From SYFY01 sp031385325 (GTDB lineage: Bacteria > Pseudomonadota > Gammaproteobacteria > Pseudomonadales > Azotimanducaceae), in assembly GCA_031385325.1 (NCBI GenBank), contig JANNBJ010000217.1:1-29671 (forward strand): a DNA stretch of 29,671 nt. Direction: 5' to 3'. Of this stretch, positions 14,006-22,165 are shown one piece after another. The stretch's first letter is position 1. Every line of letters begins with the position of its first letter. The translations under genes were made by a program, and so were the position numbers. Under the pieces are notes generated by a model. That model saw only the letters and a program-made list of their open reading frames with translations, was not told where the DNA came from and did no database searches.

Positions 14006-15757
14006 GTGAGCGCGCGTCCATCGTTCGTTTGGTTGTGGCGGTTATCGTGCCTGTTGGTTCTGGCCACACCGGTCATGGCGGACGTGCGGGTCAGCATTGA
14101 AGGGGTGCGTGGCGCGGTTCTGAAAAATATCGAGGCGCACCTGGCGATTTCGGAGCTCGTGGCTCGATCCGCAGCAGGATCCCGGGTCAGCGCAGCTGAG
14201 GTGAGGCGCAGACACCAACGTGCGCCGGTCGACATCACCAATGCCCTCCAGGCACTCGGCTACTACCAGAGCCAGATCGATTCGACCCTGAAACGGGTCG
14301 AGAAGGACTGGATTGCGAACTACCGTATTGAACGTGGGCCGCCAACCCGCCTGCGAACGGTTCGGATCGAGGTCGATGGGGCCGAGTTCACGAATATCCC
14401 CGCCCCTGAGCCCGCTGCCGAAATCTATCTCGTCGAAGGTAAACGCCTGCATCACGGACGTTATGAAAGGACCAAGGAAGTTCTGCTCGAATCCATGCGA
14501 TCCGAAGGGTTTCTGGACGCGACGGTGGTGCAGGCAACGCTCGATGTTTTCCCTGAGCTGGCAGCCGCGGATGTTCATTGGCAGATCACACGTGGTCCAC
14601 GATATGAATTTGGTGATATTCGACTGGTACAGACTGCACTCAACGAAGCGTTCGCCCGGCGTTACATCCAGATTCAGCCCGGAACCCCTTTCAACGGCGC
14701 TCAGCTGAACAATCTGCAAATACGGCTGATCAATTCAGGGTATTTCAACGAAGTTGCCGTCGGCATCGAGAAAGATGCCGCGGTGGATGGGCGTGTGCCA
14801 GTCACCGTCACCGCCACACCTCGAGCTTCGCAGAACTACAAACTCGGCCTGGGGTTCGGAACAGATACCGGTCCACGTGTGACCTCCGGAATCGAGTTGC
14901 GCCGTCTCAACCAGGCAGGACATCGATTACGACTTGATCTGCAGGCATCGCGTATCCGCACCCAGGGTGGGCTTGAGTACGCCATTCCAGTTCGGGATGT
15001 GCACACTGATCTGCTGAAGTTCTATACCCGTGCGGAACGGGCAGACATCGGCGATGCGAACAGTGATCAGTACACTTTCGGCGGTCGTCTGGAAGACGGG
15101 TGGCTGGGGCTGCGCAGGGCGATGTATCTGGAATACAGCCACGAAGTTTTCAATTTTGGCGATGGTCCGAATCGAGCATCGGATGTGTTGACACCAGGCA
15201 TCCGCTTGTCCGTGCAGAAGGGAGACGATCTCCTGTTCACTCGCCGCGGCTTCAGCGGCAGTGTGGATGTGCATGGTGGCGTGAAATCGCTGCTCTCCGA
15301 CACCAGCTTCGTCCATGCCTCAGCCAACGCCACAGCAGTGTGGCCACTGACACGCTCGTCCCGATTGATCCTGCGTGGTGCGATCGGGGTGATTCAGGCC
15401 GATGATTTTGATGCGTTGCCACCGACCCAACGATTTTTCACAGGCGGCGACCGCAGCGTTCGCGGTTATGCGTTTGAGAGCTTGTCGCCGCGCAACGCAG
15501 CGGGAGACGACATTGGTGGGGCGCACTATTTCAATCAGTCGGTTGAGGTCGACAAGCTGATTCTGCGCGATTTTGGTATTGCCGCGTTTTATGATCGAGG
15601 CGGTGCCAGCGAGACTGCGTTTGGCGGTCAACATGAATCGGTAGGCATCGGTTTCCGATATCGATCCCCGGTCGGCATGATTCGGGTGGATGTTGCGAAA
15701 CCGCTGGATGGCACTTCAGGCGTTCGATTGCACCTGGGTCTGGGCCCGGATCTGTGA
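14006..15757 (+). CDS. tamA: Autotransporter assembly factor TamA (Omp85 family)
   Basis: A 583-residue outer-membrane protein. A signal peptide (SARPSFVWLWRLSCLLVLATPVMA) is followed by POTRA domains to about residue 265, with typical phrases such as ALQALGYYQSQI, ESMRSEGFLDATV and LINSGYFNEVAV. A 16-strand Omp85 barrel follows, with the hallmark FFTGGDRSVRGYAFESL in the lid-lock region and a terminal strand GVRLHLGLGPDL. With TamB it inserts beta-barrel proteins and supports envelope lipid homeostasis. The frame is open from 13880, but GTG 14006 has AGGA 5 nt upstream and starts the signal peptide. tamB overlaps its stop by 4 bp (GTGA), so the two are translationally coupled. The length matches the usual ~575-580 residues. 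Confidence 0.95.
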   Translation: MSARPSFVWLWRLSCLLVLATPVMADVRVSIEGVRGAVLKNIEAHLAISELVARSAAGSRVSAAEVRRRHQRAPVDITNALQALGYYQSQIDSTLKRVEKDWIANYRIERGPPTRLRTVRIEVDGAEFTNIPAPEPAAEIYLVEGKRLHHGRYERTKEVLLESMRSEGFLDATVVQATLDVFPELAAADVHWQITRGPRYEFGDIRLVQTALNEAFARRYIQIQPGTPFNGAQLNNLQIRLINSGYFNEVAVGIEKDAAVDGRVPVTVTATPRASQNYKLGLGFGTDTGPRVTSGIELRRLNQAGHRLRLDLQASRIRTQGGLEYAIPVRDVHTDLLKFYTRAERADIGDANSDQYTFGGRLEDGWLGLRRAMYLEYSHEVFNFGDGPNRASDVLTPGIRLSVQKGDDLLFTRRGFSGSVDVHGGVKSLLSDTSFVHASANATAVWPLTRSSRLILRGAIGVIQADDFDALPPTQRFFTGGDRSVRGYAFESLSPRNAAGDDIGGAHYFNQSVEVDKLILRDFGIAAFYDRGGASETAFGGQHESVGIGFRYRSPVGMIRVDVAKPLDGTSGVRLHLGLGPDL

Positions 15758-18700
15758 GGTTGACGACCTCCAGGTTGGCCGGTATCGCACTGGCGACAGT
15801 TCTGGGTCTTGCCATCTTGTTGGCAATCGCGGTCGGCGCACTGGTCAACACAGAAGCGGGTACTTCCTGGCTACTGCAAAAATCAACTCACTTGACGGAT
15901 GGCGCACTCACACTCGGCAAGCACCGCGGAAGTCTGGCAAATGGATTGTCAGTTGAATCGGTCAGCTGGAAACAGGACCGATTGCGGTTCGAGCTCGACC
16001 GGGTTGAGGTGGAGGTCAGCTGGCTCGATCTTCTGGATGGTGCGCTGACGGTCGATTCACTGGTCGCGGCTGGGGTTGTGATCCACTGGCAGGCTGGGAC
16101 GTCGTCGCCTACGGCGCTGCCCACACTTCCTGAACCACCGTTACCGATTACCCTGCGCAGGATGTCCGCCAAAATCGTCCGCTGGCAAAGCGGGGACAGC
16201 GCGCCGATTACCCTGGACTCCGTAACGCTGGTCGCCCATTGGGACAGCGGAGGACTGGAGATCAGATCAGTCGATGTCGACGGACCATTCGGGAATGTGC
16301 AAGGCGCGGCGAACGTCGATGGTGAAGCTCCGCATAACCTCTCGGGGCGGCTTCGGGTACAGGCGCTCCTGCCAGACCTTCCGGATCTGCAAGCCGAGTT
16401 GGCGGTATCCGGCGGGTTGGCCAATCCAATTCTCGGTGCGGAAATCGAGGCGCCCTACACGGCGTCTCTGGTCATCAAAACCAGTCATTCCGGAGAGTAC
16501 TCGCTGGCCGGTCCGGTCAGCATCGGGCTCCATGATTTGAAAACCAGTTGGCCGCAGATTCGAGTGGCGGGGCCGATTGAAGGCACTGGTCGTGGTGCAG
16601 AAATGGACTACCGAACACAACTTCTGGTCGATTGGGAAGGACAACCCCTGGTCACGGTTCCGTTGACCATCGCGGGGTCTGTTTCGCCTTCGGGAACTGC
16701 GATCGACGAACTCTTGATCGGGAAGGTTGCAGAGCAACTACACGGCACGGGGACTATCGACTGGGACGGAGAAATGAGGGCCCAATTTGAACTTTCCATT
16801 GACAAGATAAATCCTGAATCATGGTGGGAAACCTGGCCTAAAGACCTGCCAGCCGTCCTCAATGGAACCGCTCAGGTGGCGATGACCAGCTCCGGGAATG
16901 GTGCAGATCTTGAAGTTGAGGTCCTTCAACTCGATCTGGATGGTCGAGTGCGTGAGCTGCCATTCCAGTTGTCCGCGGTTGGCGGATTGGATGGAAAAAC
17001 GTGGAACATCAATAAATTTACAGCTCAATATGGCCACAGCCTGGTCGAGATCTCGGGCAGTAAAAATGAGGCGATAGAGCTTGTGGCGACTCTGGAAACC
17101 CCTGACCTCGGAGAGTGGCTAAGTGAAGCGAGAGGCCGGGCGTCGGTCGGATTGAGAGTTCAAGGCAACCCAGCCGATCCTCAATTTATGTTGACAGTGT
17201 CAGGTGAATGGTTTGGATGGGGCGACCGCGACCTGACGCGCCTCATTCTGGAAGCAGACGGTTCGTTGCGCCGGCACCGGGTTTCGTTGCAAATTTCCCT
17301 GGCGGAATTCCCTGTGGACGTGGCATGGTCAGGGGCGCTTGAACATGCCGGAATGCGCCCTTCAGACTACCGCGCAGAGCTCACGAAATTGAGTCTGCGA
17401 GTGCCTGCACTGGTCGATCGGCCGGAATGGACGCTGGAAGATCCGGATCGCACCCGGACATGGAAGTCCACCGGCAGTGTGCACTGGCAGCCAGGCCAGA
17501 TTGCGGTGGAACCATCCTGCCTCGTCTCGGTGAATTCGCGGTTGTGTGTGGCCGGTGAATGGCAGGCACAGGGCGGATCGGGGACACTTTCGTTGAAGAA
17601 CATGCCGTTGCCAGGGCTGATCGGGCAGTTGCCCAATAACTATGAACTGGATGGTGCTGCAGATCTGTTCGGCAGCTGGCGTTTCGACCCTGCGGCCAAG
17701 GTGCAATGGCAACCTGATTTCACTCTGTCGACGTCTTCAATCGTGATTTCTTCGCCAAACGTCGATCCTGAAAATCAGGGTTCGGCGAGTGCAGGATCGG
17801 TTATCGATGAACCCGCACTGGAACCATTTCGAGTACACCCGATTCAGGTGACGTTGAAGAGCACAGACGCGGGTCCATGGTTGTTTGCCTTGCGGCAACC
17901 GGACGTCCCCGTCCGTGGATTGGCCGGCGACGCCACCCTGTACTTCGAAACAAGCGACTGGCGAGCTTCCAGAATTGCAGGTTCGTTCAACGCCGCGCTG
18001 GCCGATGTCGCACTGCTCGAAACCGTCCTGCCCTACGCCACAGACCTTGAGGGCGCCGCATCAGGAGAGGTGACACTTGCAGGAACCCTGGGGGACCCGG
18101 TGCTCGAAGGTGTGTTGCAGTGGACCCGCGGCAAGTTTCAACAGCCTGAGCAGGGATTGTCCTGGACCAACGTCTCCATGGAAGTCGCCTTTCCGTCGCT
18201 GACAGACCAAGGCGTGCGACGTATCGAAGTGCTGGGTCAGGGTACTTCCGGGGATGGCACCCTGGCGCTGAAGGGCGCGGTCGACTGGACCGGCAACATC
18301 AAGACTTCTGTGGGAGACGGCCGACTCACTGGCGACGTCGTACGTGTACTGAACACTGACCTCGCGCAGATTCAGGCGTCGCCGGACGTGACGGTGCACC
18401 TTGAACAGGGGTTGGTGACTCTGGCGGGCGAAGTGCTCATTCCCAAGGCTCGAGTCAGGATTCGCGAGCGCCCGGTTTCTGCGGTCACGGTCAGCGGGGA
18501 TCAACGAATCGGTGGTCCGGCGGCAGAAACCATTCAGAAAACTACCTATTCGGTGCGGGCAGACATCAATCTTCGTTTCGGTGAGGACGTGCAATTTACC
18601 GGGTTCGGCCTGGATACGACGCTGGGCGGAAGTGTTGCGCTGAAGCAGCGCGGTCGATCGACCACCGCCAATGGCTCGATCGTCACACGGAAGGGAACTT

Positions 18701-19266
18701 ACACCGCGTACGGGCAAAAACTCGCCGTGAATCGGGGACGTCTGTTGTGGAGCGACACGCCGCTTCTCAAACCTGCCATCGACGTGGATGCGAGTCGAGC
18801 ACCGTCCAAGGAGGTCACCGTCGGTCTGCGCGCCAGCGGCGCGATCGAGCGCCCGGAAGTGAAGTTGTATTCGGTGCCGGGAATGCCACAGTCGGAGCAG
18901 CTGTCCTGGTTGCTGTTTGGCAGGCCGTTGCAGTCAGCATCTTCCGCTGAAACATCCGTCATGAACGAAGCCGCGCTGGCGCTCGGCGTACGGGCGGGGG
19001 ATTTTCTGACAAAGCGACTGGGGGGTGGTCTTGGTCTCGACCAGGTCGGCATCGAGGTGCCAGCCGGAGAGGGCAATGAAACGGCTGCGCTGGTGCTGGG
19101 CAAATACCTCACGCCTGATCTGTACGTCAGCTATGGGATCTCGCTGCTGCAGGCACTGTCGACGCTGCGCATCGAATATGCACTATCGCAGGACTGGCGC
19201 GTGGTCACCGAATCGTCTGCAGAGCGCAATAGTGCGGACGTGTTCTTTGTCAAGGAACGGAAGTAG
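15754..19266 (+). CDS. tamB: Translocation and assembly module protein TamB (DUF490/AsmA-like)
   Basis: A 1170-residue inner-membrane-anchored periplasmic protein. The N-terminal transmembrane helix covers about residues 8-29 (IALATVLGLAILLAIAVGAL), followed by NTEAGTSWLL typical of TamB. The long middle is a repetitive beta-helical groove of the AsmA/VPS13-like type that carries lipid between membranes. The C-terminal DUF490 region contains TTANGSIVTRKGTYTAYGQKLAVNRGRLLW, a PGMPQSEQLSWLLFGRPL block and a final PDLYVSYGISLL...LRIEYALSQDWRVVTESS. GTG 15754 overlaps the tamA stop. The protein is slightly shorter than E. coli TamB (~1259). The internal antisense open frames are not genes. Transcription ends before the convergent PepSY gene at 19317, though no clear hairpin is seen in the 50-bp gap. 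Confidence 0.95.
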   Translation: MRLTTSRLAGIALATVLGLAILLAIAVGALVNTEAGTSWLLQKSTHLTDGALTLGKHRGSLANGLSVESVSWKQDRLRFELDRVEVEVSWLDLLDGALTVDSLVAAGVVIHWQAGTSSPTALPTLPEPPLPITLRRMSAKIVRWQSGDSAPITLDSVTLVAHWDSGGLEIRSVDVDGPFGNVQGAANVDGEAPHNLSGRLRVQALLPDLPDLQAELAVSGGLANPILGAEIEAPYTASLVIKTSHSGEYSLAGPVSIGLHDLKTSWPQIRVAGPIEGTGRGAEMDYRTQLLVDWEGQPLVTVPLTIAGSVSPSGTAIDELLIGKVAEQLHGTGTIDWDGEMRAQFELSIDKINPESWWETWPKDLPAVLNGTAQVAMTSSGNGADLEVEVLQLDLDGRVRELPFQLSAVGGLDGKTWNINKFTAQYGHSLVEISGSKNEAIELVATLETPDLGEWLSEARGRASVGLRVQGNPADPQFMLTVSGEWFGWGDRDLTRLILEADGSLRRHRVSLQISLAEFPVDVAWSGALEHAGMRPSDYRAELTKLSLRVPALVDRPEWTLEDPDRTRTWKSTGSVHWQPGQIAVEPSCLVSVNSRLCVAGEWQAQGGSGTLSLKNMPLPGLIGQLPNNYELDGAADLFGSWRFDPAAKVQWQPDFTLSTSSIVISSPNVDPENQGSASAGSVIDEPALEPFRVHPIQVTLKSTDAGPWLFALRQPDVPVRGLAGDATLYFETSDWRASRIAGSFNAALADVALLETVLPYATDLEGAASGEVTLAGTLGDPVLEGVLQWTRGKFQQPEQGLSWTNVSMEVAFPSLTDQGVRRIEVLGQGTSGDGTLALKGAVDWTGNIKTSVGDGRLTGDVVRVLNTDLAQIQASPDVTVHLEQGLVTLAGEVLIPKARVRIRERPVSAVTVSGDQRIGGPAAETIQKTTYSVRADINLRFGEDVQFTGFGLDTTLGGSVALKQRGRSTTANGSIVTRKGTYTAYGQKLAVNRGRLLWSDTPLLKPAIDVDASRAPSKEVTVGLRASGAIERPEVKLYSVPGMPQSEQLSWLLFGRPLQSASSAETSVMNEAALALGVRAGDFLTKRLGGGLGLDQVGIEVPAGEGNETAALVLGKYLTPDLYVSYGISLLQALSTLRIEYALSQDWRVVTESSAERNSADVFFVKERK

Positions 19267-19316
19267 CCGGCGGACTTCGAAAAAGAGCGGCCGACGTGCC
19301 AAATGACCAGCTGCGT

Positions 19317-20075
19317 TCAGTGGTGATGTCCTGCACGGCGCCACCACAGTGCTAATCCGGTGAAGGCCAGAAACAGCAGCAAAATACTTGAGATATCGAT
19401 AAGGACGATGCCGATCGTGCCGAAAAATCTGCCGCTGTGCAGATCCTGGAACAATCGCTCCACCGGCAGCAGTTGTTTTCTGACCAGTGCACGCAAGTGA
19501 TCGGAGTTCGTATCGGAAACTTCGGCGATTGTTGACCAGGTTACCTGCGCAGGATCCGCATCCACACGTTGCCAGTTCACCAGTTCCGGGTCGGATTGGA
19601 TGATGCCTGATGTGGTCTGGACTACCGGCGCTGCATCCATTGTACCGATCCGAAGAATTCCCTCCGGTTGCGCAAATCGATCCAGCATGGAGTTGGTCTG
19701 CGGATCATGCAGCAGAATCTCGTTTTCACCGGCGATCAGCAACAGACCATCGAACGCGATCGCGCCGCGAAATCCCTCGAGTTGCCCGATGGCTTGTCCA
19801 TTTCTGAATACGATATTCGCGACGCTTGAAATGCCTCCACTTTCAATGACGCGGTTTGGCGCCTCGATGCCGTACCAGTCGAGGATCCAGTCCTGATCCA
19901 CGTAACGCAGGCCTAGCGCGAGTTCGTTGCTGAACTGCAGGGGCAGGCCGGTCGCGATCAGATACACAAGGAACCCCGCGACGAGCGCCCCAATGGTGCG
20001 ATGCCAGCGGTGCAACCACCGTCTGCGACGGTACAGCTGTAGCCAGTGATGTCGACCGCGCTCAATGCCGGTCAT
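19317..20075 (-). CDS. PepSY-associated transmembrane protein
   Basis: A 252-residue inner-membrane protein of the PepSY_TM type. The N-terminus RRWLHRWHRTIGALVAGFLVYLIATGLPLQFS (~18-49) is the conserved first helix with its HR.. histidines. A periplasmic domain (~50-205) follows, then QDLHSGRFFGTIGIVLIDISSILLLFLAFTGLALWWRR (~211-248), the conserved last helix with HSG. Full-length PepSY reductases have four helices; this is the short two-helix form. PepSY_TM proteins accept or pass electrons across the inner membrane, for example in ferric-siderophore reduction. It starts 3 bp after the FMN-binding gene stop, implying translational coupling. The gene order porin, FMN-binding, PepSY suggests a shared redox job. 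Histidine-rich C-terminus (GHHH). Confidence 0.85.
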   Translation of the reverse strand: MTGIERGRHHWLQLYRRRRWLHRWHRTIGALVAGFLVYLIATGLPLQFSNELALGLRYVDQDWILDWYGIEAPNRVIESGGISSVANIVFRNGQAIGQLEGFRGAIAFDGLLLIAGENEILLHDPQTNSMLDRFAQPEGILRIGTMDAAPVVQTTSGIIQSDPELVNWQRVDADPAQVTWSTIAEVSDTNSDHLRALVRKQLLPVERLFQDLHSGRFFGTIGIVLIDISSILLLFLAFTGLALWWRRAGHHH

Positions 20076-20078
20076 TGA

Positions 20079-20663
20079 TCAGCGCGCAGCGGCGAAGGTC
20101 GTTGCCGATTGACGAGTGTGAGCGTCGAGCAGAAGGGCAACACGAGCCATGTTGGTCATGGCTCGCACCGAGAGTGTCGCGCCGGTGATGCCATCAATCC
20201 GGCGATCCAGCTTGCGCTCCGGAGTCAGGAGTGCGTCGTGAAACTGGTCGGTAAAAAAGGGATAACGGATTTCCCAGCCGCGACTTTCACGGAAGGCAAG
20301 GACACGGATATCACCGATCGCGCCATTTTCCACGACGACGCCAGCGGTAATGGGTTGATCCTTGCCGATGGCTTCGAGGACCCACACGGTTCGCCCGTCC
20401 AACTGCCAATAACGTACTCGTGGTGCCGGTTCACGGCCCAGCACCGCGGCCACTTCATCACGCAATTCGGCGCGCATCCACAGCGCGCGAGCCGGCGGTG
20501 AGTTGGCACCAAAAACTTCGGTCACAAAGGCATCCGTAGTTTGATACGTTCCATGTTCCGCGGCTGGCAGAAATGCAGGAAACCCTGCAAATAAAACGAC
20601 GATTCCGAGTGTCCACCGTCTGGCGTTTTCCGTAATCGTATTAAGAATGCGTCGCATTTTCAT
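20079..20663 (-). CDS. Periplasmic FMN-binding domain protein (NqrC/RnfG-like)
   Basis: A 194-residue protein with a signal-type or anchor helix at 18-35 (TLGIVVLFAGFPAFLPAA) and an FMN-binding domain. The flavin attachment region reads RRIDGITGATLSVRAM (155-169), matching the D..(S/T)GAT.(S/T) motif that ApbE modifies with FMN through a phosphoester bond. The acceptor position is Ser165 where Thr is usual. The order FRESRGW..., PFFTDQF, DGITGA is typical of the NqrC/RnfG/NosR family domain. It probably shuttles electrons in the periplasm, with the PepSY protein as partner (3-bp gap). It follows the porin gene by 39 bp. Two close starts (20663 and 20657) exist, neither with a strong Shine-Dalgarno. 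No apbE gene is in the window. Confidence 0.88.
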   Translation of the reverse strand: MKMRRILNTITENARRWTLGIVVLFAGFPAFLPAAEHGTYQTTDAFVTEVFGANSPPARALWMRAELRDEVAAVLGREPAPRVRYWQLDGRTVWVLEAIGKDQPITAGVVVENGAIGDIRVLAFRESRGWEIRYPFFTDQFHDALLTPERKLDRRIDGITGATLSVRAMTNMARVALLLDAHTRQSATTFAAAR

Positions 20664-20702
20664 AACCGGAATTCTGCTCTGCCGCCAGCCAAAATGGAAC
20701 CC

Positions 20703-21959
20703 TCAGAACTGGTAGCCAACACCCAGATCGAAACCTTCGAAATCACGACCGCCTTCGGTGTCGAGGTCGTGATCTCGAACTCGCCAATCTGCTTTCAACA
20801 CCACATCGGGATGCGGCCAGAAATTGAAGCCGACTTCCCATTGGTCAAACCGATCAAAAGTCCTCGCGCCTTTCACGTCTTCCCAGCGACCGTATAAACC
20901 CAGGTTGTTTTCGCCCAGGCCAATGCGGTAACTCGGCTCTACATACCAACCGGTCTGCTGGTCGACACCGGCCAGTTCAACACCTGATCCTTCAAGATTC
21001 CATTCCGCCCAGAGCGCTCGCAAGGTAAAGGGACCCTGAGTCCAGATGCCGTGCGCGCTCAACAGGTGGGCAGCACCAAGTCCATCGCCCTCGAACTGGC
21101 TGGCGTCTGTCTGATAGTGGTAACTACCCGAGAGTTCCAGCCCGGGAATCCCGGTGTACTTCAGTCTCGCCGTGTACGCGAGGTCGTTGGCTGTCGCTTC
21201 GGCGACCTCCTGTCTGCCGCTGCGCACCCGGAAGGCGCTGCCTCCGGAGGTTGGGGTCTTCATGCCGGAGTGGACAGCCAGATCCCACGACAATCCGCTC
21301 GCGTAGCGACCGCCAACACCGGCACCTGCTTCTGACCAGGTGGTAGGCAGGATGATATTTTCGACGTCATTACGTTCGACGCCATAGAACGTCGGTGGTT
21401 CATGGGTTTCGTTGGTAATACCTACGGGTACCAGGAACACGCCCGCCCGTGCGAAATGTTCGTCATTCAGATCGAATTCCAGAAAAGCCTGTTCCAGCGC
21501 CACTTCACCGGGTGCATCGCTGGCTGAGACGGAGTGTTCAACTTCCAGTTCCGAGAAGAACCGGAGGCGGTCGCTGAAACTGTGGTTGAACATCAAGACG
21601 AAGCGATGGAAATCGACAGAACGGTCACGACCGTCGTCCTCGATGTCCAGATTGTTGTAATGCAGTTCACCGTAACCTCCCAACTGGGTGGAGTCATTGG
21701 TCGCGGCGGTTGAGGTTCTGACCTGATCCAGATAGTCCGCTGTTACCCCAAGTTGTTCTTCGGCGATCTCGACCTTGTCGTGTGTCGCGGTGACCTGCTG
21801 GCGTGTCTCGTCGAGCTGCGAGCGCAAGGCCGCTATCTCGGTCTGCTGGGCCTGCACAATTTTCCACAGTGCGGCGAGATCTTCAGGAGGTTGAGTGACA
21901 TCACTGGCGTTGGCGATGCCAGTGGCCAGCACAGCCGCAAGGGCGAGTACGGATCGCAT
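20703..21959 (-). CDS. Outer-membrane porin with N-terminal coiled coil
   Basis: A 418-residue protein. The signal peptide (MRSVLALAAVLATGIANA) is followed by a heptad-rich coiled coil (~27-75, ALWKIVQAQQTEIAALRSQLDE and onward), which probably trimerises as in DcaP-type porins. A beta-barrel begins at GGYGELHYNN and ends with the outer-membrane C-terminal Phe (DLGVGYQF). Blocks such as RFFSELEVEH, LEQAFLEFDLND, VPVGITNETHEPPTFYGVERNDVE and PTTWSEAGAGVGG are a recognisable porin subgroup related to phosphate-selective porin O/P. ATG 21959 starts the signal peptide; the in-frame TTG at 22007 gives an implausible N-terminus. It is the first gene of the porin/FMN/PepSY operon and lies just downstream of a Fur-box-like palindrome. 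The substrate is unknown; an iron or flavin ligand is inference. Confidence 0.88.
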   Translation of the reverse strand: MRSVLALAAVLATGIANASDVTQPPEDLAALWKIVQAQQTEIAALRSQLDETRQQVTATHDKVEIAEEQLGVTADYLDQVRTSTAATNDSTQLGGYGELHYNNLDIEDDGRDRSVDFHRFVLMFNHSFSDRLRFFSELEVEHSVSASDAPGEVALEQAFLEFDLNDEHFARAGVFLVPVGITNETHEPPTFYGVERNDVENIILPTTWSEAGAGVGGRYASGLSWDLAVHSGMKTPTSGGSAFRVRSGRQEVAEATANDLAYTARLKYTGIPGLELSGSYHYQTDASQFEGDGLGAAHLLSAHGIWTQGPFTLRALWAEWNLEGSGVELAGVDQQTGWYVEPSYRIGLGENNLGLYGRWEDVKGARTFDRFDQWEVGFNFWPHPDVVLKADWRVRDHDLDTEGGRDFEGFDLGVGYQF

Positions 21960-22011
21960 GAAAACTTGTCCGGTCGAAAGTGGTAGGGCAGTTTTCCTCA
22001 ACGCCAATCTA

Positions 22012-22030
22012 AATGCAAATTATTCGCATC
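22012..22030. promoter_or_regulatory. Fur-box-like palindrome in the divergent promoter region
   Basis: AATGCAAATTATTCGCATC contains TGCAAAT-T-ATTCGCA, a 7-1-7 inverted repeat with 6 of 7 pairs matching, centred on 22021. It strongly resembles the gammaproteobacterial Fur consensus (for example AATGCAAATAATTCTCATT). It is 53 bp upstream of the porin ATG and 136 bp upstream of the membrane fusion protein ATG. The porin operon is therefore the more likely target, although the pump may also be affected. Confidence 0.6.
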
Positions 22031-22165
22031 TACATTCAAGTGTTATTTGCCGGTTCGAGTCAGCCGTTGGCTGGAACCACCAGGCCTCGTACAAACCCTT
22101 GTTGGTCGAACATGTGTTACGTGCGTACCATCGGGCAATCGTCTGTACTTCGTGCCGCCCATTAC

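Noticed and set aside
22050..22080. GGTTCGAGTC, resembling a tRNA T-loop.
   Set aside because: No acceptor stem, anticodon arm or D arm can be built around it. It is better explained as part of the nested hairpin.
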